From positions 10,478,001-10,542,000 of the forward strand of contig CM082592.2 of assembly GCA_040954595.2 (NCBI GenBank): a stretch of 64,000 nucleotides of DNA, read 5' to 3'. A program made the translations under genes and the position numbers. The notes beneath the pieces are model-generated. The model had not been told where the DNA came from. It saw only the letters and a list, made by a program, of their open reading frames with translations, and did no database searches. Position 1 is the first letter of the stretch; every line of letters begins with the position of its first letter. This document shows positions 41,101 through 53,007 of this stretch, piece by piece. The stretch is from Balanoglossus misakiensis (taxonomy: Eukaryota > Hemichordata).

Positions 41101-44100
41101 ATTCTTATATGAAGACCTTATAATAAAAAATATACCATGCTACACCGATAATGCATTATGCTTTAAAAGTAAGACATGTACAGTACTCCCTGAATTCAAA
41201 TTTGGCATTCATGTACATGCTGTATTAACATTGATAGGTTTTGTGGTTTGTAATTGCAGTGTTTTCACATTCTCAACTCCAACTGTGAAACAGTCATCGT
41301 GAGAGGGTGTACCAAGATCGGCGATGTTGGGATGCAGAGACTGACTGAGAAATGCCAGAAACTGACCCACCTTGACATCAGTGACTGTTCCACCATCACG
41401 AACGCAACTTTGAATCTGATAACAAAGGTAAGAATTCCACAGCCAGTGATTAGACAAGTAGAAACATTATTGAGAAATTGATAGGACCATTGATTTGAAT
41501 CAAGGCTTTTTGTTTATGTTAACTGCATGCAGTTTTGCGATCAGGTAGAAACTCTAACTCACACATTGCTGCTTCACTTCTGTGCCTTTTCTCAGAACTG
41601 CAGAGAGATAAAAGTGTTATTACTGTCAGGCTTTTATAAGGAAGGTAAGATCAATCATGATTGGGAAAAAAATTCTCATACAATTCTGAACATAATATGT
41701 TTTATGCAAACTGAAGTGTCTGTCTTATATTTTTATTGTCCTCTCTTTGTGCACATTTTGACTTGAATCCTAAAAATGATTATTGGTTAGGTTGATGTTT
41801 ACATAATGCTGCATTATTTTCCAGTTGATGCTACATCACTAGCTGCTTTAAGCTTGCTGCACAGACTTGAGAAATTGCAGTTGTCACACAACCGCACAGT
41901 TGATGATAAAGTGTTGATTGCAGTAAGCAAAGGATGTCAGCAGTTACGGTCAGTATACTTATCTTGTGGTATGCGTGTACCTATAGCGGAGGCAGGGTCA
42001 TTTTCTTATCGTTGGTGGCAGTTTTCTGTTCATATCCAGAGATGATGTTATATTCCCACACATCACAGCAAGGATTATTTAGACACAGATACCAGATTCG
42101 CCCTTGAATTGGAATCTAGTATCTGCTAAAGCTCTGTGATGTTGGACTGTCTATGACATGTCCTAGCTGACATTGTCTTCTAGCTGCAGGTACATAGTTA
42201 CATGCCCTGTGCCATTGATGCCAGATTTCTGACAGCCATTGACGACAAGGGTTAAGTAATAAGACAGAAAACAGCTGTAACCTTTCATATCAAACACAAG
42301 ACGATCACTTCCAATCTGTGCCATATTGATGGACCAAAACACACAGGGCAGTTTCACTCCATTGTTTTGACAATCTAAGCTGCAACAGATGTTCAGCGAT
42401 GCGTATGAACAAAAATTGATGTAGTGATGATTTATTTTGTATCAATGTGTCAATTTATCATCATTTCTTCGGGCATTAATAGCTTGTTTGTCATAAATTA
42501 TTGTATTTATTTTGATGGTAAGATTATTAGAATTAAAGGGGAAACACTTGAGTTTAACTGCATAGAATTATTCCCTTTAAAAGGAAAGTTTTTAATGTAA
42601 CTGTGGTCAGTTTTGCTGGCTTATTTAAAACAATGTTGATGAGATTAAACAGAACAGTAAATTTTCCAGATACCTGGATATTGAGGGCTGCTTCGAGAAT
42701 GTAACTGATGTTGGAATCAAAAGTCTTGCAGGATGTCCACTATTGCAGCATCTGAATATAAGTTATCTGGATAAGGTGAGTGTTCACACTAATTTGCATT
42801 GATTGATGGATTGGTTTCTATTTATTTATTTATTGATTGATTGATCAGTGGGCCAATTTTTAATTGAGAATAATATACTCAGAGAAAACGAGAGTTTTGA
42901 AAACAATAACCTACACAAGAAATGAAATGTCATATCTTCTGTATGGTGTGTTTCACATGTCTGGTTGAATTTGGTAATTGTCAATACAGACCTGGTACTT
43001 GAATATTTCTGTGTTGTTTGCAGATTAGTGATAGCAGTGTACAAAGACTTGCTTTAGAAGGACGCTTGAAACACCTTGTAGCCAGGGCCTGTCTGGAGAT
43101 CACAAATGAAAGTGAGCATTATACTTTTGTGGTTGTAGAATGTCATGTCATATCTCATCAATTCAAGTGTGTGAGTGAAAGTTGCAGAAAAATTAAAGGG
43201 TACATGCAGCTGCTTCCAAATCAGTTCAGGGTTAATCTAGAACCAAAGAGACCGAAATCTATAAAAGATGAGAATTAAAACAATTTGTATGTGTTACTGT
43301 GGTTATAAATGCCACTATTTATACTAGTCCACATCCGATGTGGTAGATTTAAAGGTCACTGTTGCACTGAGATATCAAGCCATGTGTATCACATTGCATT
43401 TGACAGCAGGCAGTACGTCACCTAAGCTCACACATAGCAAAACTGTAAATCGTAACTTGTGATATGTCAAGGTTCATTTTGGCTTCACAAGTTTGGCTAA
43501 AAACTTGTCAAACACTACTTTTTCGAACATTTGCTATTTGGTGAGCAGGCAGCTGAAAGGTCGACTGACAAGTAACCATGCAATGCCCAAGCAACCAACT
43601 TTTGTATGCATGTATACATTTGTTTTTAAAGCTCAGCTCCCCCTGGTCAGTTAGTCTCCCCTAGCAACCCCACTGTATCCCCTGGCAACTCAACTAATGC
43701 CTTTACATGTGCATAACTACCATACCACTGCTCTAAGCAACCTTGTAACCTGATTAAGTTTCAACTATCCTACAATTTCCTTAGCAACATGGCCAACAGT
43801 ATAGTGGTCGCAGCCATACCAAAATTAATTTCCTGGACAAAAACTACAGAAGCAAATAAAAACCTACAAAAATTACCACTGCACCTTACTAACTCAACTA
43901 GCAACTCCTCCAACAAGCTTCCCTAATAGGGAGAGCCTATTTGTCTTACTGGTTTGTATTTACACTGAATGCGTCCATTTTTGGTTATTCAGGTATGACA
44001 ACATTAGCTCATCTCTGTCGTAATCTTGAGCATTTAGATGTGAGTGGATGCGATAGAGTCACAGATGATGGATTGTCAGCTTTCCTCCACCAATGTGAAG

Positions 44101-44650
44101 AAAGGACTTGTGTCTTGGCAATCACTGCTGGAGGTAACAATACATATTCTACATTATATTTAGGTGAAGAAGTGTGTGGTTGTCATTTGCTTGTACAAAA
44201 ATACGCGAATGAAGCACAACTGGACGGTTTTTGTTTTGCTTTTTAGGAACAGGTGTGACTAAAGACTCTGTTGAGTTGTTCAGAAACACAAACATTGGAG
44301 TGACTCTGCAGAACATGGCTGTATCTTCAAGATATCCAAACTATAACATGATGATTGGAATGCGTAAGTATAACTTAAAGGTACCATTCAGTAGTTGGTT
44401 AAAAGGATGTGGCCTAAACATGTAGAATTTTAAGTTATTATTTTCAGAGCATTAATCTTACTCTTATCTTGTTCCAGCATCTTGGAGTGATGAGGATGAT
44501 GAGGACGAGGACGAGAAGGAGACAAGCCTGGTTGGTAACCATGGTGACACTGCCATGTGGTCAGTAGATGGTGGTCTGGTGGTTTGGGCCCAGGATTCAG
44601 AGGATTTCTTAGAGGCTGATGACCCGGCTGAGCTGGACTGGGTGTCTTAG
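38132..44650 (+). CDS. RRM, F-box and leucine-rich repeat protein
   Basis: Nineteen exons close in phase: 38132..38141, 38316..38554, 38716..38813, 38984..39067, 39191..39269, 39455..39713, 39865..39966, 40084..40197, 40306..40403, 40583..40623, 40942..41017, 41260..41427, 41596..41644, 41825..41948, 42670..42775, 43024..43111, 43993..44133, 44247..44363 and 44478..44650. They total 2166 nt and encode 721 residues. An RRM occupies about 75-160, with RNP2 VFVGNI and RNP1 RGYGFVTF. An acidic linker follows, then an F-box at about 230-275 (LNNHILLHIFSFLTVKERII, VCKRWR). FBXL-type leucine-rich repeats run to about 620, with cysteine-containing units such as LTHLDISDCSTIT and LEHLDVSGCDRVTDDGL. 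The tail is very acidic (SDEDDEDEDEKE). F-box/LRR proteins select substrates for SCF ubiquitin ligases; the RRM implies an RNA-linked target. C. elegans EEED8.10 is remembered as having this architecture. Exon 1 encodes only MAF. Confidence 0.92.
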
Positions 44651-45054
44651 ATAAGTCATGTAATCGTCACCATGACAATACCTCTGAGATGGAGTTTGTT
44701 TTCTTGCGATTTTGTTTATTCAAAGGAATGGCACTGAATTTTTTGCTTAAGCACCAAGGAGGCTGATTAATATAGTTTTACAAGCTCGAGGAATTCCTTT
44801 TCATCTTCCAGATATAGGAATTCAAGGTAAAGAGTTTATTTTCGTCCTGTATAAACCTGATTCTAGTATTCTTTGGGAGCCAGAAACTCCTGTTAAGGTT
44901 TGGTTATATTAATAAATCTTTCTATACGGTCTACTCACAGGAATCTATAAATTACTAGTTCTTAAACCTAAGTTCATTTCTCTAATATGACATCCTGCTT
45001 CTTCAATACAGAAAGCAATATCTATTGGATAATCTTCAGTACCATATGATTATA
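44651..45054. other. Convergent 3' region, RRM/F-box gene and PRODH
   Basis: A plus-strand AATAAA near 44911 and a minus-strand signal (TTTATT on plus, 44835-44840) are interdigitated. If both are used, the two 3' UTRs overlap in antisense. Confidence 0.5.
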
Positions 45055-48000
45055 TTAACTTCTGGTCATTTTCATCCTCCTCTTGAATTCCCCCCAGAGG
45101 AGTTGTTGTTCCCGCCTTGCCCCGGCAAGCACAGATCGGTTTTCCGATGCTCTCCGGGACAAATACGGAATGACCTCATCCACCGTGCCAACTGGCATGG
45201 ATTTGTAAACGAGATATCCTGCTTGCCCTGAAATAGATCACAGATAAACTCAGCTGTGTAAAGGGCTGTATGTAATACAGGAAGGCTGTGTACACATAAT
45301 ACCTTTAAATACACAGGATACAAGTATCTTACATAGTACATGTACACAGAATACCTCTAAATACACAGGATACAAGTATCTTACATAGTACATGTACACA
45401 GAATACCTCTAAATACACAGGATACAAATTTGACCCAATTAATGCAGAGGATATCTTACCTAATGCATAGGAGACTTGATCACACATGCCTAACAGCTGT
45501 CCAAATGTAACTGTGCCATCCTGTGGTCCAATGCCAAATTGATGCATTCTGTGAAGCAAAATTATAATTGTGTTGGTTCAAGCTGGTATATCCCACAATA
45601 CAGATACTAGCTGCCAGAGTTCAAGTCACACAACATACACGTACATGCTAAAATAATGTGAGCATACTGTTATGTATAGAAAAAAAACAAAAATTTCACT
45701 GTCATACTCACTTTTCCATGGCCAGGTTGACACTTGCTTCGTTGTGAGATGCAACTATTATATTAAACTTTCTGTTGTGTTCTCTGATCAATTCCAACAT
45801 CGTTACAAGATTTTTATCGTACATATTGTTAGTGTCTCCATAGGTTTCATTAATTGGATCTGAAAGTGGAAGAAATGTGACAATTTATCAGTACAATCAA
45901 ACTACTTATCAGTTTGTCCTTTTCGCTTTCATTTGCCTGAACACATGCTATAGACTTATTAAAAAAATACAACAATATATGGACAATGCATTTAATGACC
46001 TATGACCATAGTTCCTGGCTTTAACAAAGTTCACACTTATAAATTGATATACAAGCAAAAGCTGGATTACATTAAATTCTGTGTAAATTAAAATGTAACA
46101 CGTCATCTAAAAGTTTATCCTTAATCCATGACTAAAGTAAGAATTAATCGGTTTTGCCAGAGTAGGGATGTAGGATAATGCATGGATGCATAATCTATTT
46201 TTAGTGACATGGTAACATTTTGCAGGTATTTTAGTTCGAGTAAAAGTACATGCACATAAATAACCTGGAAAACACAATTGAAGGTCATATGCCCTCCTAC
46301 ACTATCAAAAAAGGACTGAAAGTATAGGGACTATAATGCGTACGTACTTACCTTCATATCCCATTTCTTTAGCTCTCAATCTTTCTTTATCCATATAAGC
46401 CCCTCGGACAAGTTTGATTCCAAATCCAAAGCCTAATTTTTGTGCGATGTCCACATCTCTGCAGATGTTGCTGTGCGATTCCTGTCAGAATAATTCACAT
46501 GTGATGAAAACTGCTACAGTTTTCTGTCTTGGAACAGTCACATGAATTTTGAACAGGAGCATTACTAATTTAATGTGATAAATCTTTGTGCAGCTGTACA
46601 TGATTCCAAGTTATGATCATACATTGCTCACAAGGGTTTATGTATGCCACCTGTACATCCATGCATATACCCATATACCTTGACAGCTTCTATTAGCGTA
46701 ACACTCTTAACCAAGTCCTACATACCTTGAGATAAGATTGATATGTGTTCCACACATATGGTTCAGGTCGGTTGTATTTATACATCAAAGCCAGTGTAAT
46801 CAATGTCATGGCAGGATTTAAATAAGAATATTCCGCATCTACTAACACTTTGGTTTTGTTGTTTACTGCATGCTGAGTTTTGAAACAGAAAAATTGATGT
46901 GAATTAGCATAGCTAAAGTACAAATTGTAAATTCACTAGCAAATGGCTAAGAAAATAGTGTACCTGTGTCATTTTGTCAAGGCGTTGAAGCGAACTTTTG
47001 AGTTGTTTATTTTCCCCATCGCTCAGGCCTGGTATAATGATATTCTGAAAAGAAGTACAGACATGATAAAGAAGAGTAGGTGCTTCACACCACAGTAACC
47101 AAGAAGTCGGTTGAATTAAGGATTTAAGACTGCCCTGTTGATATGACAATTAACAAACTCACCATTTCTCCATTTTGTTGAAGTCCCTTGGCAATGTTCT
47201 GAATACTGAGAGGGCCGTCTGTACCATCGTGGAAACTATCTTGTGTTATCATCTGACTGATTTTAACCTGTAAAGTTCCATGATCAGCATGAGTTGAAGT
47301 TTCATGAACACCATAACACTTTGAGCCGATTTTAATCCAATTGTTTTGACACTTACCAAGAGTTCTGGTGGAACCAATGGACTGATTCTCATTTGCATAA
47401 GTAACGGTTTGCTGTGGTCTGAGGTTTTGACGGTCAGATCAACGCATTCGATCATGATGTCAATGTTCTTATCATACCATGCCTCTCTGTCTCTGTAAAT
47501 GTTGAGTGAGAGAATGCAAAAATTAGGCAATAACCACCAAGGGCAGGTATGTCATGAGATATAGCATTTAAATGTACAGCCACAACCAGAGCCACTGCTT
47601 GAACATAGTGAAAGTATGGCAGTTATCGAATGATGGAAAAATATATCATTTGTTGTATTCCTAAAACACAAACCTTTTTGAGGTTTCTCCCACATCCTCT
47701 TCTAAAGGAATAGCTATCAAGCCTGATATTCCAGCTTGTCTTAGCTTGTCACTGCTAGTCTTAATATTGGCTGCATTTTCTCCAGCAACGAACTGACCAT
47801 AAAATGTGGATTTCAGAACAATATCTGAGAGCCGCCTACCAAGAAACTTCTGGGAGAGCTCCATCCACTGAAAACAGAAGAAAATGCTGAAGCAAAAGCT
47901 CAAATGAGTGATTAAACCCTCTGTTTCCAAATCAAAAGAATGCACTCATTGTGGTGAGCCACCACTTTCAATTGTCTATGCAAAGACAATTCCCCCCCCC

Positions 48001-48532
48001 CCCTAAAAACTTAATCAAGCCCCCCCCCCCTCCAAGATATCAAATGGTCCATCCCTAAATGCAGAAGTGTGATCCACTAATTCAATTGTTTTAACGATCT
48101 CCTACCTCCCAAAACAACTTTAATGTGCTCAATATATGCGATAATCTGAGATGGTCCCTTAATGACATGACATTACATTACCTTGACACCATTGTTCACT
48201 ATAAAGTCGTATGCGCAGACTTTCAACACGACCAACGCCCTGAAGATTTCACCAGTAGATTTTCCCTTAAAAGCCTTTTCCGCGTCACTGAAGTCCAGAT
48301 CTACCCTTCCACCAGCTTCAAATCCTTCTTTTGTGTTTAAACTAGAATTTTTTCGATGCAATTGACCACTTGCATCTACTTTGGGATCGCTTTGAACTTT
48401 GAAGCCTTTGGTGTCGACGTTGGTTGATAACGACTGCGTTCCACTGACGGTGCAAATGAGATCCCTTACCCTGGACAAATTTCGAAATCTGCCGCCGAAT
48501 ACTTGAATTTGTCGCAACATTGTATTATACAT
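45055..48532 (-). CDS. PRODH: Proline dehydrogenase 1, mitochondrial
   Basis: Ten exons in reading order: 48532..48182, 47867..47674, 47492..47357, 47267..47163, 47044..46964, 46872..46726, 46481..46352, 45859..45712, 45548..45460 and 45227..45055. They total 1554 nt and encode 517 residues (513 from the second ATG, 48520). This flavoenzyme of the inner mitochondrial membrane oxidises proline to P5C and reduces FAD and the quinone pool. The N-terminus ([20 protein letters not shown]) is basic and targeting-like. Barrel blocks are [65 protein letters not shown] and [21 protein letters not shown]-terminal [13 protein letters not shown] is the substrate-binding RRxxEN motif. Human PRODH is about 600 residues; the N-terminal part is shorter here. 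I favour PRODH over hydroxyproline-specific PRODH2, but a tree would be needed to be certain. Confidence 0.95.
45296..45427. repeat. 52-bp tandem repeat, about 2.5 copies, in PRODH intron 9
   Basis: Copies start near 45296, 45348 and 45400 (partial). The second and third are identical over their shared length and the first differs at a few bases. Each full unit contains TAAATACACAGGATACAAG and the octamer TACATGTA. Confidence 0.9.
47992..48030. repeat. Paired poly-C tracts in PRODH intron 1
   Basis: C runs at 47992-48003 and 48020-48030, separated by 16 bp. On the PRODH (minus) transcript they are G runs. They are unstable low-complexity sequence. Confidence 0.9.
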
Positions 48533-49228
48533 GGTCGTACAATATGCGACGATGATCTCATGGTAATTTTACACCATTGTCATTCACTTAATTGGTAGCT
48601 ATACCACAGTGGCTATACACATACGTGTCGTCGCGTCGCGTCACTCGACCCTCGGGTTAACCTTGTGCTATAAGAGTGATGAGGGTCTGCGGTTTTTCTT
48701 CATAAAAACATGATATATAACCAGTGTCTTTACCGTGTTACGCCACACACAGCTGTAAGCCTACCATACACATATGCCACGTACGGCGATGGAGTGAATA
48801 GCAATGAGGTTATATATCGCGTAAGGGGCGGTGGATAATGACGGGCAACCTATACAGATACAGGGGTGGGGTGGGGAGATGACAGGGGGTGGGTGGGGAG
48901 TTGAGGGCTGGTGGACGTGGGCTCTATGTTCCTATATTTGTCTCTTCTTTATGAAGTTCAAAGTAAACTGACTATATCACCCGTTCCCTATATACCAGTA
49001 GTCAAATCTATATATGCCTTCAAAGCTTCTGGGAGTATTTAGTTAAATATTAAATTAACCTTTGACCAAGAAGCAGTGAAAATGACGTCGAAAAACTTGG
49101 CTATTTAATACTAGAAGGGCAGTGACTAAAAATAGCTGGAGTATACTATACACTTAAACTGTATATATACATGTATATAATTATAATTCACTTTTTGCGT
49201 GCTATATGCAAAACAAACCTCTGTGTGG
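48533..49228. other. Region between PRODH start and SGNH-like gene stop
   Basis: It contains the PRODH promoter side, with CpG-rich words near 48625-48660, and a G-rich block (48863-48899). The SGNH-like gene's 3' UTR should end here. No other gene is recognised. Confidence 0.5.
48863..48899 (+). promoter_or_regulatory. G-quadruplex-prone block upstream of PRODH
   Basis: Six G tracts of at least three bases lie within 37 bp (GGGGTGGGGTGGGG, an eight-base spacer, then GGGGGTGGGTGGGG). The block is about 330 bp upstream of the PRODH start codon, on the strand opposite its coding strand. Confidence 0.6.
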
Positions 49229-50659
49229 TCACTTGCAGTGAATAGCGAAAGTTGAGAATCTGATAAGCTTGTTTTCCAAGTTTTTGACACTAACTTCAAA
49301 AGTTCCATATGTTAATCGTGTGATGTGTACCCATTGGAGCGCCTCAGGCGCGGCAGAATATGAATTTAAAATGGCCGTCTTCAAGAGATAGTTGCGTTTC
49401 TTCACGTCAACTTGACTTGTTCCGCTTTTGGGCCCCGGTGTAACACAGAGTAAAAGGTCGCATTCATCTCCAATATCATTAACAATTTCAAATGCGACTG
49501 TAGTATTTGCACGGCTGCTTCTTAGCCCATGTTGCCATGGTATCCACGAAGAGTCGTTCCTTGTTGGAATTAACATATTGGCCGAAGTTGGCGACGTCAC
49601 ATAACATCGGTTTTTATCAAACCAGTCATATGATGACGCAGTCCACAGTCCCGGCGGAAGTTGTTGGCAGTCATTCGTACTTGCAACATCAATTTGGTTA
49701 TTTTGCGGCCTGGTTTTATAGAAATGATCCGAAAGAATATTGATTGTAAAATTCAGCAGAAGATGGGACATTAATCGATGAGTCAGTTCGTTGGGATGAA
49801 CGCATTCTGTTAAGTAGTACATGTCGACAAGTTTGTGTTGATGCGGGCATACCACAGACCGAAAACTTAGAGATGGAACTGAATAATGTTTACTAAGAGG
49901 TGTAATTTCACTATCTTCCGAATTTAGACAACTTTGGTCTTTTAAATAAATGCCCAGGAGGAAATTAACGTAGATAATTTGTGGTCGTCTCGGGAGACAC
50001 ATTAAACGTCGTAAAATCTCTTCTTGCTGTACAACCAACTGGGTGCCAAAACCGTCATTGGCAGCAAAATCTCCCAATATTAGATCCATTTCTTGCATTG
50101 GAAGATATTCTTGAGCACAGTATTGAAAATAATAGCTTCCTCTACTGTTTTCTGCGCCAATAAACACTTTAACAGACACGCCTAGTATTCTTTGCAAACG
50201 CCTTCCAAATATCTGAACATAGGTTCTGTTTGGATATTGCATGTGAAATCCGTTAGATATGGAACCTCCCAACGCACCGACGTTAAACGTTCGTTTGGTC
50301 GTGAGCACCTCTTCCAAAATTGAGCGTAGCCTGTCGACGTTACCATCATTAACCACAGCCTTGGCTAGCATTTCACTTGTCAGCCCCGCTTTACTCGCAT
50401 CCTTCAAAAAGTCACCTTTTACGTCTTGAAACCGTAAAAACACACCAGAGATAACGTCATTAAACCTCGTTCCATCGCTTCTGTCATTGTGAACATCGGC
50501 AGTCGGCTCCAAAGTGCTGTTGGCAAGCAACCATGGAAAACCCGGCGTTTCTATGCGTCTGTACACTATAGATAGAGATATCAACGCCGCGAAAACTATG
50601 AAACTGGCGATAACTCGAAGACGAAGGCGCAATCTTGGGGAGGTGATCACCGCAAACAT
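49229..50659 (-). CDS. Intronless type II membrane protein with SGNH-hydrolase-like motifs
   Basis: A single uninterrupted ORF of 476 residues. An in-frame TAA just upstream fixes the ATG. A short basic cytosolic N-terminus (RLRLRLR) precedes one membrane segment at about 16-33, giving a Golgi-type signal anchor with the rest lumenal. Several N-x-S/T sites are present. SGNH/GDSL-like blocks appear in order: GALGGSISNG (128-137; Ser133 as nucleophile candidate), GAENSRGSYYF (168-178), FAANDG (198-203; Asn block) and ECVHPN (285-290; His block). The acid three before His is Glu285, where SGNH enzymes usually have Asp. Residues about 330-476 form a C-terminal region rich in Trp, Cys and beta-prone sequence. 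The product could be a lumenal acyl- or acetyl-hydrolase or transferase acting on glycans. No named family is recognised, and catalytic status is uncertain. Confidence 0.8.
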   Translation of the reverse strand: MFAVITSPRLRLRLRVIASFIVFAALISLSIVYRRIETPGFPWLLANSTLEPTADVHNDRSDGTRFNDVISGVFLRFQDVKGDFLKDASKAGLTSEMLAKAVVNDGNVDRLRSILEEVLTTKRTFNVGALGGSISNGFHMQYPNRTYVQIFGRRLQRILGVSVKVFIGAENSRGSYYFQYCAQEYLPMQEMDLILGDFAANDGFGTQLVVQQEEILRRLMCLPRRPQIIYVNFLLGIYLKDQSCLNSEDSEITPLSKHYSVPSLSFRSVVCPHQHKLVDMYYLTECVHPNELTHRLMSHLLLNFTINILSDHFYKTRPQNNQIDVASTNDCQQLPPGLWTASSYDWFDKNRCYVTSPTSANMLIPTRNDSSWIPWQHGLRSSRANTTVAFEIVNDIGDECDLLLCVTPGPKSGTSQVDVKKRNYLLKTAILNSYSAAPEALQWVHITRLTYGTFEVSVKNLENKLIRFSTFAIHCK

Positions 50660-53007
50660 AGTGGCAATCCATTAAGGGAAAGGAAAATGCAGGACTCACA
50701 GTGTTTCCCTGTTCAACTACTAATCGCAGCTGTTGCATGAGATTAAACCGAATCCCGGTTCATTGGTTTTATATTTCACGTCAAAAGACACTTTCAATTT
50801 TTCAAGCGACACAACGGTAACAGTTAGGCCTTTATAGTTAAAAACACGATTGGAACGATTCCGGGATAATTGCATGGTAATAAACTCTGTAAAACTCTCA
50901 GCACAGTACATGTTGCCTACACACTCGACATATTTATCAGTTTGTTTTGTTTTGGGCAAACAATAACAGAAATACCACATTCTCCCAAAGTACAACGAAT
51001 ACTAATCGTATTGTACGCATTTATCGTTATGCTATTATTCCCAAATAGTTCCAATCGTGTTTAAATAAAATAAATTCAATAAAATAGATAGAATTTAACT
51101 GCGCGCTTAACCCAGCTTTTCCAACATTACGATCATTAAACGGACAAAAGTCATCGCGTTTTAAGAAGTTGTGTTTATTTTTGTTTCATAAGAATTTGTA
51201 TGCATATTTTACTCAAACATATTGACCTATTAGTGTTAATAGCTTCTCGTCTGTCTGCAATTAAAGTGTACAATAAAACCTAGACTGGATTGTTTAAGAA
51301 ACCTGTAGTCCTTACATGGAAAAACAATATGCTCTGAACAGACTAAGTTTAACAGAGAATGAACTGTTATAAAAAAAAAAAACATTTAATTTGTCATCTG
51401 ATGTCATCGACGTCATTGGCCAAATACTTGAAAACATTTCAAACATGGGTATTGTTTCTTATAAGTGTGAGCGATACATCATCAAGGTAATCTAAAAAGT
51501 GGCAGTGGCGTTATTATTTATGATCAAACAGGTATACAGTAGAGATTAAGCTAGCCACTTCATGTAAAGTTAGAATTATTCAATATTTACCGTGGTTAAA
51601 CCGTTTCGGCAATGAGATCGTTTGCCTTTGATTGGAAGCTGTATGCAAGCAAGTAATATCTGTTTGTCTGTCTGTCTGTCTGTCTTGTCTGTCTGTCTGT
51701 CTGTCTGTGCTTACGTGTTGTATTTTAATCGCTGTATCTGCGATATTCTGTAGGGAGTGCAGTGTCTAGTATCACTGGGGTGGGGGTGGGGGGTAATATT
51801 ATGCTTTTCGCTAAAGCATTCCTGCGGGTATTTACTCTGTTACAAAATCATTTCAGTACATCTATCATTACAAGCAAAAACCTATTTACTTGTCACTCCA
51901 CGTTGATTTAATCTTGTACAGCCAACCAGCTGACATGCGTGGTGCTATTCAAAAACCAGCAATATGTTAGCATACAAATTTAAAGGATTATTTTTGTTCA
52001 GAATTTGAACTAAAGACTAAATACGCACACATAAAAAGCCTAACTCAACCGTTTGGCAAATATGTGCATTGAATGTATGTCAGCGACCGGGAAACAGATC
52101 GATTTCTAAAAGCATGTCTGTTTGATTCCGTTTATGACAAATCGTCGCTTAACCAGAGACATCCCATGATTCATTCTGATTCACGCAGCTACCTAACGCT
52201 CACTGAAATGTGACGAGAAACCTATAAACTCGTACAAATTAAATTTTAACATTTCGAAGAAGAATACTAAGTACATGTATATGTTAAATGATTGCGTGTC
52301 TGCTATAGGGGTAAAGGTCAGCTATTTATAAGACACAACCAGGGCATGTAAAGTGTAAAAACGAAAGACATGCTACAGGCACTTAATGGTGGCGTTGCAC
52401 ACCGTAAATTTGTTATGTTTCACTAAAATTACGCTTTCCTATAGAGCGCCATCTATTCCGACAAGGACACAAGCTTAGTCATTGTTTTTTTTAGTAGGAG
52501 TGTGGACTATATCTGGGACTATACATTGCGTGATGAGTAGATTGGGACGAATACCCTCTGGACAAATTCCATCAATAGAACTAGAGTTAGGGCAAGGTCC
52601 AAACTGACATATGACAACGAGCGCTTGCAAAGCTGAAGAAACACTAAAATTGGGTTGAATAGACGCTGCCACACGGACTTTACATCGGCAAAATCAACAA
52701 GCTAGCCTGTCGACACAGAGAACATAAATAATGTACAAATTAACAAACGTTACAGGTTCCTTCATTTTTTTCAGCGAGTAAGAGCACGCCATCAACGTTA
52801 CGCAGTTGACATGAATTATTGATTGTCCTTTTATGCCTAACACTAATATAACCCGCATTCAATGTAACGCTAATTGACTGCTCTGTCAGTGTGCTCACTA
52901 AACGGCGAAAGACAAGACAAAGCTTGCGGAGAATGAAGTTGGAGTCAAAGTAACCTTGGAGGATACAGTACGTGTTTGTAGACGGATATAGCTGAAAGTG
53001 TTACCCG
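50660..53007. other. Intergenic region with divergent promoters
   Basis: It lies between the starts of two divergent genes. It holds a (TGTC)n microsatellite and a G-rich run at 51777-51794. A minus-strand ORF at 52475-52672 has several cysteines but no recognisable family or splice context. Confidence 0.5.
51663..51708. repeat. (TGTC)n microsatellite
   Basis: About eleven TGTC units with one frame slip in the middle. Confidence 0.9.

Noticed and set aside
52475-52672. Minus-strand Cys-containing ORF of 65 codons
   Set aside because: No family, signal peptide or splice partner recognised.
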